Position numbers and translations under genes: made by a program
Shown: in pieces, positions 1 to 9,732 of the stretch
How positions within the stretch are numbered: the first letter of the stretch is position 1
Layout: each line of letters opens with the position of its first letter
Assembly (NCBI GenBank): GCA_014904845.1
Contig: MU119878.1
Span: 1-14,641, forward strand
Source: Acephala macrosclerotiorum
Lineage: Eukaryota > Ascomycota > Leotiomycetes > Helotiales > Mollisiaceae
Direction: 5' to 3'
Length of the DNA stretch: 14,641 nt
The notes under the pieces: generated by a model
The model's database searches: none
Told to the model about the DNA's origin: nothing
Seen by the model: only the letters and a program-made list of their open reading frames with translations

Positions 1-636
1 TTACAAAAAACTCAAAGAAATTTATAACAAATTTTAAACTTTTTTCAAAAATCGATTTCAAGAATTTTCTAATAATAAATCTTTTTTCAATAATATTCAA
101 TTTAAAAAAATCGATACAATTTTCAATATAATTCACTATACGAAATTTTTAAATTATTTTATTATTCGATATAAAATTTTCTAATAATTAAATTATTAAA
201 ACTCGTTTAATAATAAATATTTGTATATTTATTAATAAAAACAAATTATAATTCAAATTAAATTAATTTTTCAATATTTTAAAATAAAAAAAATAATAAA
301 TTTTTTTAATAATAAATTTTTTTTTAAATACGAAATTAAAAAATTAATAATATTTATAGAAAATAATTAAAAATATCTAATTATTTCTAATAATAAATTT
401 AAATTTGAAATTTGTTTATTTTTTTTTTTCTATTAAATCTTAAAAAAAAAAAAAAACAAATTACAAAAAAATTTAATACTAATAGAAATATTGAAAAAAC
501 TATTAAATTCTTGAAAAAAAATAATAATAATTTGAAAAATTTCAAACTTTGAATTTTTTATTTAAAATAAATTTTTTTTCTTTTTTTAATTCTTTTTTTC
601 GAGACTCGAAACGAATTTATTATATAGAAAAACGAT
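1..636. other. AT-rich flank, no gene
   Basis: This stretch lies outside the left retrotransposon copy, beyond its 3' LTR. It is composed of A/T runs, including a T run near 419-429 and an A run at 442-456. In roughly the first 420 bases C outnumbers G on the plus strand by about two to one (my hand count is about 28 to 12). I found no open frame of note, no RNA gene and no second copy of it elsewhere in the window. It is probably older RIP-degraded repeat DNA into which the left element inserted, but that is inference. Confidence 0.6.
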
Positions 637-895
637 TGTAATAAGACTATATACTCTCTTTTCAAAAATTCTTATAAATAGTTAATTTCGAAAGTAGTAC
701 TAATTACGTGTTTTTTAATACATAAAAAATTTTCACTTACTATAAACTAATCAATAACTTTTTCTATTTCTACTTTGATTAATTGATTGATTGATTTACG
801 AATTACGAATTACTTCGAATAAATTTAATCTATTGATTAAAACGAATTGATTTACGATTAAATTTTTTTATTTTATATTTTATTATTTTTTTACA
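637..895 (-). repeat. 3' LTR of left retrotransposon copy (259 bp)
   Basis: Read on the minus strand this starts TGTAAAAAAATAAT and ends CTTATTACA, the TG...CA termini expected of a long terminal repeat. It aligns without gaps to 5618-5876, which is also 259 bp. I count about 38 transitions and about 13 transversions by hand. It contains a TCAA-type microsatellite (about 779-800 on plus) that has become TTAA repeats in the right copy, a clear C-to-T signature. It follows the shared internal region in element orientation, so it is the 3' LTR. A short purine-rich stretch, GAAAGAAA, lies about 8 bases before it and could be a decayed polypurine tract. Confidence 0.85.
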
Positions 896-1554
896 ATAAT
901 AAATTTCTTTCAATAAATATACTAATATAAATTATTAGAAATTTATTGTAAATTAAATATAAATTTAAATAATATTACAAAATTATATTTTAATTTTCTT
1001 ATTTGAAAATTAAATTAAAAAAAATATTAAAACGACAATTAATCGTTAATTAATTTTTTGTATTATTTTTTTTTTTTTATCGTTATATTTTTAAATTATT
1101 AATCTCAATTTCTCGTAAAAAATATTAATACTTTTGTTTTTAATTTTATTAATTAATCTCGAATTAAAAATTCGAATTTTAATATATTTATTAAAATCGT
1201 ATTAAATAAAATTAAAAATTTTTTTCGTAATCAAATTATCGATTTTTTTTTTTAAAACGTTTCGAATAATTATTTAAAAATTGTAATTATATTTTCTTTT
1301 CGTAGTTTTAATAATAATTCTATATTTTTTTTTTTTTTATTTGTTATAAAAATTATAGTATTTATTTTATTTAAATTTTTTATTGTGCACGTTTTTATTT
1401 CGTGATTTTTTTAAACGTTCTCGATTACGTTTTTTGATTAATTTTTCATTTATTTTACTCGATTAAAAAAACCAAAAATTTTTTTTTTAATTTTTTTAAT
1501 TATTTTTTTGATTATTAATTCGATTATAAATTTTTAGTATTTTTTTTTTCGTGT

Positions 1555-1959
1555 AATAAAATTTAATAATTGTTAAACGAAAATTAATCAATTTATAAAA
1601 TATATTGATTATATATATTTTTTTATTAATTATTAATAATTTGTATAATTTTTTTATTTGCTTTTTTTATACTAAATGTATACTTTAAATAAAATTAGTA
1701 AATCTAATATAAATTTCGTATTTAAATCGTTTCTTATTAAAAACGTATTATTAATTTAATATTAAATATATAAACAATATATTTTTTTAATAATTACTCG
1801 AATTGTTTCAATTCTCTTAATAATTAATAACAATAGCGCGTTATTACTAGTCATTTTAAAATATACTCCAAAGACTAATAATATAAATATAATATCGTTC
1901 GATTTTATTAAATCGATAATAATTTTGATTATTATTTGTAAAATTATATTTTTATTAAT
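1555..1959 (-). pseudogene. Remnant of Ty3/gypsy-type integrase core (left copy)
   Basis: On the minus strand a 65-codon frame without stops runs from 1959 to 1765. It includes KSNDIIF, then FKMT, then RIETIRVIIKKIYCLY. These resemble the integrase segments around the conserved D-R-x-S/T-K-M block and the following E-T-A-R-x-F-I-K-x-I-Y-R-L-H block. After a stop, the same frame gives NDLNTKFILDL, comparable to the S-D-R-x-x-K-F block that carries the second catalytic aspartate. After a shift of frame comes stop-ID-stop-FSFNNY, comparable to N-W-V-D-L-L-P-L-A-x-F-A-Y. The order and spacing fit integrase, and the position near the 3' end fits gypsy rather than copia gene order. The frame is broken and several key residues are changed, so this is a dead gene. 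The match was made by eye. Confidence 0.5.
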
Positions 1960-2790
1960 TTATTTCTCGATTAATTCGTTATAAATAATTTCATAAACTC
2001 AACGTAATAAAATATAATATTTCTCTATTTTTTTTATATTATTATAAATTTCAACGAATATTTTTTTGATTTTAATTATTATTATTTTAACGTTTTATTG
2101 AAATTTTATAAACGAAAAATTCTTTTCAATATCGTAAATAATATAATCCAATAATTTTTAATATATATCGATCCAATATATACATAATATATTTCATACT
2201 ATTTTCGCAAATATATTTTTTATAAATTTAATAATTTAAAATACTATAAATAAATTTATTATTTACAAAATTAATTTTTTATTTAAATATAAAATATTAA
2301 TAATAATCGAATAATTAAACTTAAAATCATTTTACAAAGTAAATTTAAATCTTTTAAATAATTGTTTATACATTTAATAATAATAATAATATTTAATAAA
2401 ATATTAAATATATTTAGTATTTACATTATAATCAATTTATTAAAAAACTTTTATAAAACGTCGTACTAATAAATAATCAAAATATCTATACAATTAATAT
2501 AATTTTATATCAATAAAATGATTTTAAATTAGATTTTTTTTTGATTAATATAATAGTATCTATAAATAGTTTTACTTTTTTATAATAAAAATAATTTTAT
2601 TTTTTTAAATCAAAATATTCTTTAAATTATCGAATTTTATATTTATAGTATTTATATTTTAAATATAAAATAAAAAAAATATATTTATAAAAATAACGTA
2701 AAAAGTAATAATATTTAATAAAATATCGACTCGAATAATTTCTTACAATAAAATAATACTTTTATTAAAACGAATTTTATAAATTTCAAT

Positions 2791-2911
2791 CGTAAATATA
2801 TTCAATTAAATACTAATATCAAACTTTCATAGTACTATAAATTGCGATTTTACCGTAGATATATTCAATTAAACGCTAGTATTAAATTTTTATAGTACTA
2901 TAAATTGCGAT
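2791..2911. repeat. 63-bp tandem duplication inside left copy
   Basis: Two units begin at 2791 and 2854, an offset of 63 bases. Each ends with the shared block AGTACTATAAATTGCGATT. Over the first 57-59 bases the units differ at seven sites, every one a transition (C/T or A/G) with no transversion and no gap. The right retrotransposon copy has only one unit at the matching place (about 7961-8016), so the duplication is private to this copy, or one unit was lost on the right. The self-complementary ATAGTACTAT within the unit could favour slippage. Confidence 0.85.
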
Positions 2912-3566
2912 TAACTAGTAATTAATATTTCGACGATTTTATTATTCGATATAATTCTTTGAAAAACTTTTAAAAAATATCGATTTTCAAAAATAAAAAA
3001 TAAATATTAATTCGATTCAAATAATTCAAATTATAATAATAAAATATTGAATATATTCTCTCTCGTAATAATATAACAAATAAACTAATCATTTAAAATA
3101 ATTACTATTTGCATACTATTGACTTTTTTAAATTTAATAAAATAATTCTTATTTTCGTTTTTTATTTTTATATTTATTAATAATTAATTAATTTTTATTA
3201 TTTAATTATTTTTTAATAAATTTTCTATTTTTTCGATTTTAGTAAAAATTTTTTAATAATAAATTATTATAATATTTCGATTTATTATATATTGAATTTA
3301 CTATTAAAATTTTATATATATTTATTATTATTTTTCTATTGTATATTTTATTAATTAATATTTCGATTTACTACAAATATAATATTTATTTTAATATAAT
3401 TCTCTTTAAAATCTATAATTTCTACGATATTTATTTCAAAAGTTTTTTTAATTTCAATATTATCGATTTTATATTTAATTACGTTTTTTGTTTTATTTTT
3501 TATAAATATAATTAATTTAATTTTAATTAAACTCGTTTTTTTTTTAATTTTAAAAAATAAAATCTA

Positions 3567-3815
3567 AATTATATTATTATATTTTACGTAATCGCGTCGC
3601 AATATTTATTATTAATCGCAATTTAATGTAAACACTTTTAAAAATACTAATAAATTTATAAAAAAATAAAATTGCACTTTTTAATATTTCAATAAACGTT
3701 AATAATTTAATCTCACAAATTATATTTCGTTTAATATTTCAATAATAAATTTAATTTAATTTTTTGAAATTAATTAAAAAATATTTATAAATATTTCAAT
3801 TTAATTTTTATTAAA
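3567..3815 (-). repeat. Internal segment A, copy 1
   Basis: This part of the left interior is present three times in the window: here on the minus strand, at 7091-7338 (plus) and at 12114-12358 (plus). On the minus strand it runs from a TTTAATAAAA block to AAATATAATAATATAATTT. This copy is the least mutated; it ends in GCGACGCGATTACG where the other two have ATAATACG. Coding content is not recognisable. Confidence 0.8.
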
Positions 3816-5092
3816 TTAATCGTAATAATTTTTACTAGAATTATTTTTTACTATAAAAATATATATAATTAGCGATTTTTTTTAATCTCAAAATAAATTT
3901 TTATTATTATTATTAGTATAATAAAATCGAAACTTTTTTTTAAAAATCTATTAAAATAAAACGCGTTTATACGTTTTATAAAATTAATAGAAAATATTTT
4001 ATTATATTAATCTTAAAATAATTCGATTTTATTAAAATAATTATAAAAAATCAATAATTTACAATTAAAAATATTATATAACTTTTTATTATACTTTTTA
4101 TTATTAATATAAATTTTTATTAAATTCGTAAATAATTTAATAAAAATATTTTATAAATTATTATATTGATTCGATTACTATTAAAAAAATTACTAATAAA
4201 TAAATTGAATATTTTATATTATACTAAATAAATTCGTATTTATAAAAAAAATTATAATAAAAAAAATATAAAAAGTATTCGTAGAAATAATCGTATTCGT
4301 AGTAAAAAAATTCGTATTAATAATTGAAATCGTAAAAGTAATTATATTTTAATTGTTAAATACTAGTATTAAAATACTTTGATTTATTAATTAAATTGAT
4401 TAATTTTATCGAAAAAGAAATCTTTATTTTTCAATTAATCAATAATTTTTATTTGTATTTATTTATAAAACTCTTTTTATTAAAAAACTTTTTTCAAATT
4501 ATTAATAATAAATTTTTCATTTTTCGATATTTAAATTTTGTAAATACGTAAAAAATCTTATAAACAACGTATAAAATTTTTGTATATTAAATATAAAATT
4601 TTTTATAAACAATTTTTAAAATCTTTTTAAAAATATTTTTATAAATTGTAATTAAAATATTTTTTTTCTTTATATATTTTAAAGTAATAAAAAATATATT
4701 TATTTAATATTATTTTATTGAAATTTTTATTGTTTATAAAATCGAAATTTTTTTTTTATTTGTTTTTATTATAAAAAAATTTAATTTTAAATAAATTTAT
4801 TATTTTAAAAAATAATTATATAATAAATAATAAAAAAATTGAAAATTTTAATTCGAATTCAAATAAATATTATTATTAATATTTATATACTTTTAATCAA
4901 ATAATAAATAAAAACGTAAAAAAAATTTTGAAAATTCGTTTTTAATGTAAATTCGAATAAATTAATACAAACTTAAAACTATTTTTACATTTTTTTATTC
5001 GTTTTTCGTAAATATTATTATTTTGCGTAATAAACGTAAATTTAAAAAATAAATATAAATTTAAAATTGTTTTCACATTATTTTCTTTAAAC

Positions 5093-5119
5093 TTTTAATA
5101 GTTTTAATAGTTTTAATAT
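5093..5119. repeat. 9-bp tandem repeat, three units
   Basis: The unit TTTTAATAG occurs three times in a row, the last one ending TTTTAATAT. It abuts the broken 5' end of the left retrotransposon copy and is absent from the matching place on the right. Confidence 0.75.
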
Positions 5120-5247
5120 ATTTTTATAAAAAAGTTTTTATAGATTTTTATTCTTTCGATAATATATTAATTATTTTAAATATTTTCTTATAAAAAATAA
5201 ATTATTTAAAAAATTTAATTGTTTCGTGATTAATTAAACAACTACTA

Positions 5248-5362
5248 ATCAATATTAGTATTATTAAAAATATTTATTATTAGTAATAAATTAAAAACGA
5301 AATAAACAAATAAATTAAATAATTCGTTAATTAATTATAAATTCTAAATCTAATAAACGCGC
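5248..5362 (-). repeat. Repeat X, copy 1
   Basis: On the minus strand this begins GCGCGTTTATTAG and continues to an AATAATACTAATATT block. It matches 11074-11185 on the plus strand over about 112 bases with almost no gaps, including the run TTATAATTAATTAA and a shared TTTCG. It is not part of the retrotransposon interior or its 259-bp LTR. It lies directly beside the ordinary-composition island at 5381-5460 and may be part of one larger element with it, for example a different LTR read minus-strand from 5460. Confidence 0.75.
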
Positions 5363-5380
5363 AAAAATTGAAAAATATAA

Positions 5381-5460
5381 TCTCAACTTTAGCGAAAGCG
5401 GCGCTAGTCCCGATCTGGCCTAGTACCGCACGTGACTACTAAACTAATATTGTATCCACA
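5381..5460. other. Ordinary-composition island 1 (80 bp)
   Basis: These 80 bases have near-normal GC content, with C in all contexts, in sharp contrast to both sides. They contain GCGAAAGCGGCGC and a CACGTG hexamer at 5429-5434. The boundary at 5460 is abrupt. On the minus strand the island would start TGTGGATACAATATTAG, which looks like the TG start of a fungal LTR, so it may be the unmutated outer end of an LTR continuing into repeat X. No tRNA box, promoter or reading frame could be supported. It sits in the spacer of the large inverted duplication. Confidence 0.6.
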
Positions 5461-5617
5461 AAAATAAAAAGTTTTTATTAATTAATTTTTAATTTTCAAT
5501 TTTTAATAATTTAAATTTTATTTTAATAATAATAAAAAATAAAATATATAAATCGTATATAAATAGTTTTTAATAAAGTTTATTAAAACAATTTATTTTT
5601 TAATATTATTTTATTAA

Positions 5618-5876
5618 TATAAAAGAATAATAAAATAAAAAATAAAATTTTTTAATTTATTATTAATTAATTTTAATTAATAAATTAAATTTATTTGAAA
5701 TAATTTATAATTCGTAAATTAATTAATTAATTAATTAAAATAAAAATAAAATAAATTATTAATTAATTTATAATAAACGAAAATTTAATATATATTAAAA
5801 AATACGTAATTAATATTATTTTCGAAATTAATTATTTATAAAAAATTTTTAAAAAAATATATATAATTTTATTATA
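5618..5876 (+). repeat. 5' LTR of right retrotransposon copy (259 bp)
   Basis: This is the plus-strand counterpart of 637-895, identical in length and ungapped. The TGT start has become TAT and the ACA end has become ATA, both RIP-type changes. The TCAA microsatellite of the other copy is here TTAA repeats (5716-5740). It is followed directly by the internal region (5877 on), so it is the 5' LTR. The base right after it (ATACGAAAAC, against ATGTGAAAAC in the left copy) is where a primer-binding site would lie, but I could not match it to a tRNA. Confidence 0.85.
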
Positions 5877-7090
5877 ATACGAAAACGATTTTAAATTTAT
5901 ATTTATTTTTTAAATTTATATTTATTACGTAAATAATAACGTTTATAAAAAACGAATAAAAAAACGTAAAAACGATTTTAAATTTATATTAAAAACGAAA
6001 TCGATATAAAAATTTTATATTTTTATTCGTTATTTAATCGAAAACGTATAAATATTAATAATAATATTTATATAAATTCGAAAATAAAATTTTTAATTTT
6101 TTTATTATATATTATATAATTATTTTTTAAAATAATAAATTTATTTATAATAAAAATAAATAAAAAAAAATTCGATTTTATAAACGATAAAAATTTTAAT
6201 AAAAAAATATTAAATAAATATATTTTTTATCGATTTAAAATATATAAAAAAAAAAATACTCGAATTATAATTTATAAAAAAATTTTAAAATTTTTTTTAA
6301 AAAATATACGTAAAAATTTTAACGTTTAATATATAAAAATTTTATATATCGTTATTAAAAATTTTTACGAATTTATAAAATTTAAATATTATAAAATAAA
6401 AAATTTATTATTAATAATTTATAAAAAAAATTTTAATAAAAATTTTTTTATAAATAAATATAAATAAAAATCGTCGATTAATCAAAAAATAAAATTTTTT
6501 AATTTCGATAAAATCGATTAATCGAATTAATAAATTAAAATATTTTAATATTAATAATTAATATTTAAAATATAATTATTTTTACGATTTTAATTATTAA
6601 TACGAATTTTTTTTTATAATAATAATTATTTTTACGATTATTTTTATAATTATTTTTTATATTTTTTTTATTATAATTTTTTTTATATTTTTTTTATTAC
6701 GATTTTTTTATAAATACGAATATATTTAATATAATATAAAATATTTAATTTATTTATTAATAATTTTATTAATAATAATCGAATATATATAATAATTTAT
6801 AAAATATATTTATTAAATTATTTACGAATTTAATAAAAATTTATATTAAAAATAAAAAATATAATAAAAAATTATTAATTTTTTATAATTATTATAATAA
6901 AATTAAATTATTTTTAAATTAATACGATAAAATATTTTTTATTAATATTATAAAACGTATAAACGTATTTTATTTTAATAAATTTATAAAAAAAAATTTC
7001 GATTTTATTACGTTAATAATAATAATAATAAATATTTATTTTAATATTAAAAAAAATTATTAATTATATATATTTTTATAAAAAAAACAA

Positions 7091-7338
7091 TTTTAATAAA
7101 ATTTAAATTAAATTATTTATAATTATTTTTTAATTAATTTTAAAAAATTTAATATAATTTATTATTAAAATATTAAATAAAATATAATTTACGAAATTAA
7201 ATTATTAATATTTATTAAAATATTAAAAAAAATTAATTTATTTTATATAAATTTATTAATATTTTTAAAAGTATTTATATTAAATTACAATTAATAATAA
7301 GTATTATAATACGATTACGTGAAATATAATAATATAAT
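7091..7338 (+). repeat. Internal segment A, copy 2
   Basis: This lies inside the right interior and is colinear with 3567-3815 (minus). It is also a direct repeat of 12114-12358, about 5 kb downstream. The shared landmarks are AATATTTATTAAAATATTAAAAAA in shortened form, ATTTATATTAAATTAC and AATATAATAATATAAT. Confidence 0.8.
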
Positions 7339-7960
7339 TTAAATTTTATTTTTTAAAATAAAAAAAATAAAATTAATTAAAATTAAATTAATTATATATA
7401 TATATAAAACGAAAAAAAAAATATAATCAAAAATTAAATTAAAAAAAATATTAAAATCTAAAAAATTATTAAAATAAATATTATAAAAATTTTAAATTTT
7501 AAAGAAAATTATATTAAAAAAATATTATATTTATAATAAATTAAAATATTAATTTATAAAATATATAATAAAAAAACGATAATAAATATATATAAAATTT
7601 TAATAATAAATTTAATATACGATAAATCGAAAAATTATAATAATTTATAATTAAAATTTTTATATTAAAATCGAAAAATATTTAAATAATAAAAATAAAT
7701 TAATTTTTAATAAATATAAAAATTATTTTATCGAGTTTAAAAAAATCAATAATATATAAATAATAATTATTTTAAATAATTAATTTATTTATTATATTAT
7801 TATAAAAAAATATATATTTAATATTTTATATTTATAATTCGAATTATTTAAATCGAATTAATATTTATTTTTTATTTTCGAAAATCGATATTTTTTAAAA
7901 AATTTTAAAAAATTATATTAAATAATAAAATTATTAAAATATTAATTATTAATTAATTAT

Positions 7961-8016
7961 AATTTATAATATTACGAAAATTTAATATTAATATTTAAAT
8001 AAATATTTTTTTAATT
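7961..8016 (+). repeat. Single 63-bp-family unit in right copy
   Basis: This is the right-hand counterpart of the tandem pair at 2791-2911, present here once. The flanking match resumes immediately on both sides (AAATATTAATTA before, AAATTTATAAAATTCG after), so the copy-number difference is clean. Confidence 0.7.
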
Positions 8017-8789
8017 AAAATTTATAAAATTCGTTTTAATAAAAATATTATTTTATTATAAAAAATTATTTAAATTAATATATTATTAAATATTATTTTT
8101 TTTTATATTATTTTTATAAATATTTTTATTTATTTTATATTTAAAATATAAATATTATAAATATAAAATTCGATAATTTTAAAAATATTTTAATTTAAAA
8201 AAATAAAATCGTTTTTATTATAAAAAATAAAATTATTTATAAATATTATTATATTAATCGAAAAAAAATTCAATTTAAAATTATTTTATTAATATTAAAT
8301 TATATTAATTATATAAACGTTTAAATTATTTATTAATATAATATTTTATAAAAGTTTTTTAATAAATTAATTACAATATAATTATTAAATATATTTAATA
8401 TTATTATTATTATTAAATATATAAATAATTATTTAAAAAATTTAAATTTATTTTATAAAATAATTATAAATTTAATTATTTAATTATTATTAACGTTTTA
8501 TATTTAAATAAAAAATTAATTTTATAAATAATAAATTCGTTTATAATATTTTAAATTATTAAATTTATAAAAAATATATTACGTATTAAAAACTATTAAA
8601 TAATATTATTTATAATATTAAAAAAAATTTCTCGTTTATAAAATTTTAATAAAACGTTAAAATAATAATAATTAAAATTAAAAAAAATATTATATTTTTT
8701 TATATCGAGTTTATGAAATTATTTATAATAAATTAATCGAAAAATAAATCGATAAAAATATAAATTATAAATAATAATTAAAATTAATA

Positions 8790-9145
8790 ACGATTTAATA
8801 AAATCAAACGATATTATATTTATATTATTAATTTTTAAAATTTATTTTAAAATAATTAATAACGATATATTATTATTATTAATTATTAAAAAAATTAAAA
8901 GAATTCAAATAATCGTTAAAAAAAATATATCGTTTATATATTTAATATTAAATTAATAATATAATTCTAATAAAAAACGATTTAAATATAAGATTTATAT
9001 TAAATTTATTAATTTTATTTAAAATATACGTTTAATATAAAAAAAACGAATAAAAAAAATTATATAAATTATTATTAATTAATAAAAAAATATATACGAT
9101 CGATATATTTTATAAATCGATTAATTTTCGTTTAATAATCGTTAA
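8790..9145 (+). pseudogene. Remnant of Ty3/gypsy-type integrase core (right copy)
   Basis: This is the plus-strand counterpart of 1555-1959. The block after AAATCAAACGAT reads KSNDIIFILL as in the left copy. The CGT codon (R) of the I-Y-R-L block is kept here, where the left copy has TGT. Other parts are more damaged, with extra stops. Its identification depends on the left copy; on its own it would not be recognisable. Confidence 0.45.
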
Positions 9146-9732
9146 ATTTTATTATTTTTTAATTAAAAATTTTTATTTTTATTTTTTTAATCGAATAAAT
9201 CAAATTAAAAATTAATTAAAAAATATAATTAAAAACGTTTAAAAAAATTACAAAATAAAAACGTATATAATAAAAAATTTAAATAAAATAAATTTTATAA
9301 TTTTATTAAAAATAATAAAAAAAATTACAAAGATTTTAATAATTAATTTTTTATTATTATTATTAAAAAAATTAAAATTTTTATAATTTTTATAATAAAA
9401 AAAAATATATATATAATTATAATTTTTAAATAATTATTTAAAACGTTTTAAAAAAAAAATCGATAATTTAATTTTATAAATTTTTTTTTTAATTTTATTT
9501 AATATAATTTTATTAAATATATTAAAATTCGAATTTTTAATACGAGATTAATTAATAAGATTAAAAAAAAATTATCGATATTTTTTACGAGAAATCGAAA
9601 TTAATAATTTAAAAATATAATAATAAAAAAAAAATTAAAATATAATTTTATAATATTATTTAAATTTATATTTAATTTATAATAAATTTTTAACGATTTA
9701 TATTAATACGTTTATTAAAAAAAATTTATTAT

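Larger units (their letters stand above)
896..5078 (-). mobile_element. Degraded LTR retrotransposon interior, left copy
   Basis: This 4.2-kb stretch is the reverse complement of the right-hand copy (5877-9732), with small indels. Matched anchors are 5078 with 5877, 4890 with 6046, 2771 with 8033 and 896 with 9732. Coding direction is taken from the integrase-like remnant, the LTR order and the likely purine tract. In-frame stops are everywhere, as expected when CAA and TGG codons are mutated. This copy keeps far more C and G outside CpG than the right copy and includes a 63-bp tandem duplication that the right copy lacks. Its 5' LTR is not recognisable: the expected sequence stops exactly at 5078. 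Gag, protease and reverse transcriptase must have occupied the 5' three quarters if this is a Ty3/gypsy element, but I could not identify them with confidence. Confidence 0.85.
5079..5617. other. Spacer at the axis of the large inverted duplication
   Basis: This lies between the interior of the left copy and the 5' LTR of the right copy, centred close to the symmetry axis at about 5478. It holds a 9-bp tandem repeat, repeat X, an ordinary-composition island and then about 150 bases of AT-rich DNA (5461-5617) with nothing recognisable. A weak resemblance of 5079-5165 (minus) to the tail of the 259-bp LTR, around a shared TCGAAA, may be a remnant of the missing 5' LTR, but base composition makes this unsafe. 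Confidence 0.6.
5877..9732 (+). mobile_element. Degraded LTR retrotransposon interior, right copy
   Basis: This is the second copy of the interior, 3.86 kb, inverted relative to the left copy and about 330 bases shorter because of scattered deletions and the single 63-bp unit. Nearly all remaining C and G are in CpG: over 5881-6480 I count 22 CpG and one other C. Homology with the left copy ends at 9732, exactly the base before the 3' LTR should begin. The following sequence does not resemble the 259-bp LTR. No coding capacity is left. The likely original order, gag-pro-RT-RNaseH-integrase, is inferred from the integrase remnant at 8790-9145. Confidence 0.85.

Noticed and set aside
2540..2575. 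F-I-D-T-I-I on the minus strand as a reverse transcriptase active site
   Set aside because: Only one aspartate, wrong spacing to the integrase remnant, and no supporting flanking motifs.
2930..3180. Reverse transcriptase motifs on the minus strand of the left copy (blocks resembling N-S-x-Q, F-I-C-Y and I-I-S-N-N)
   Set aside because: They can be lined up with gypsy reverse transcriptase only by assuming several missing codons, including the catalytic Y-x-D-D aspartates, so the match is too flexible to annotate.
5079..5165. Degraded 5' LTR of the left copy
   Set aside because: Similarity to the 259-bp LTR around TCGAAA needs gaps and several transversions, and is not distinguishable by eye from chance at this composition.
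5381..5460. tRNA or Pol III gene in island 1
   Set aside because: No A-box/B-box pair and no cloverleaf could be drawn.
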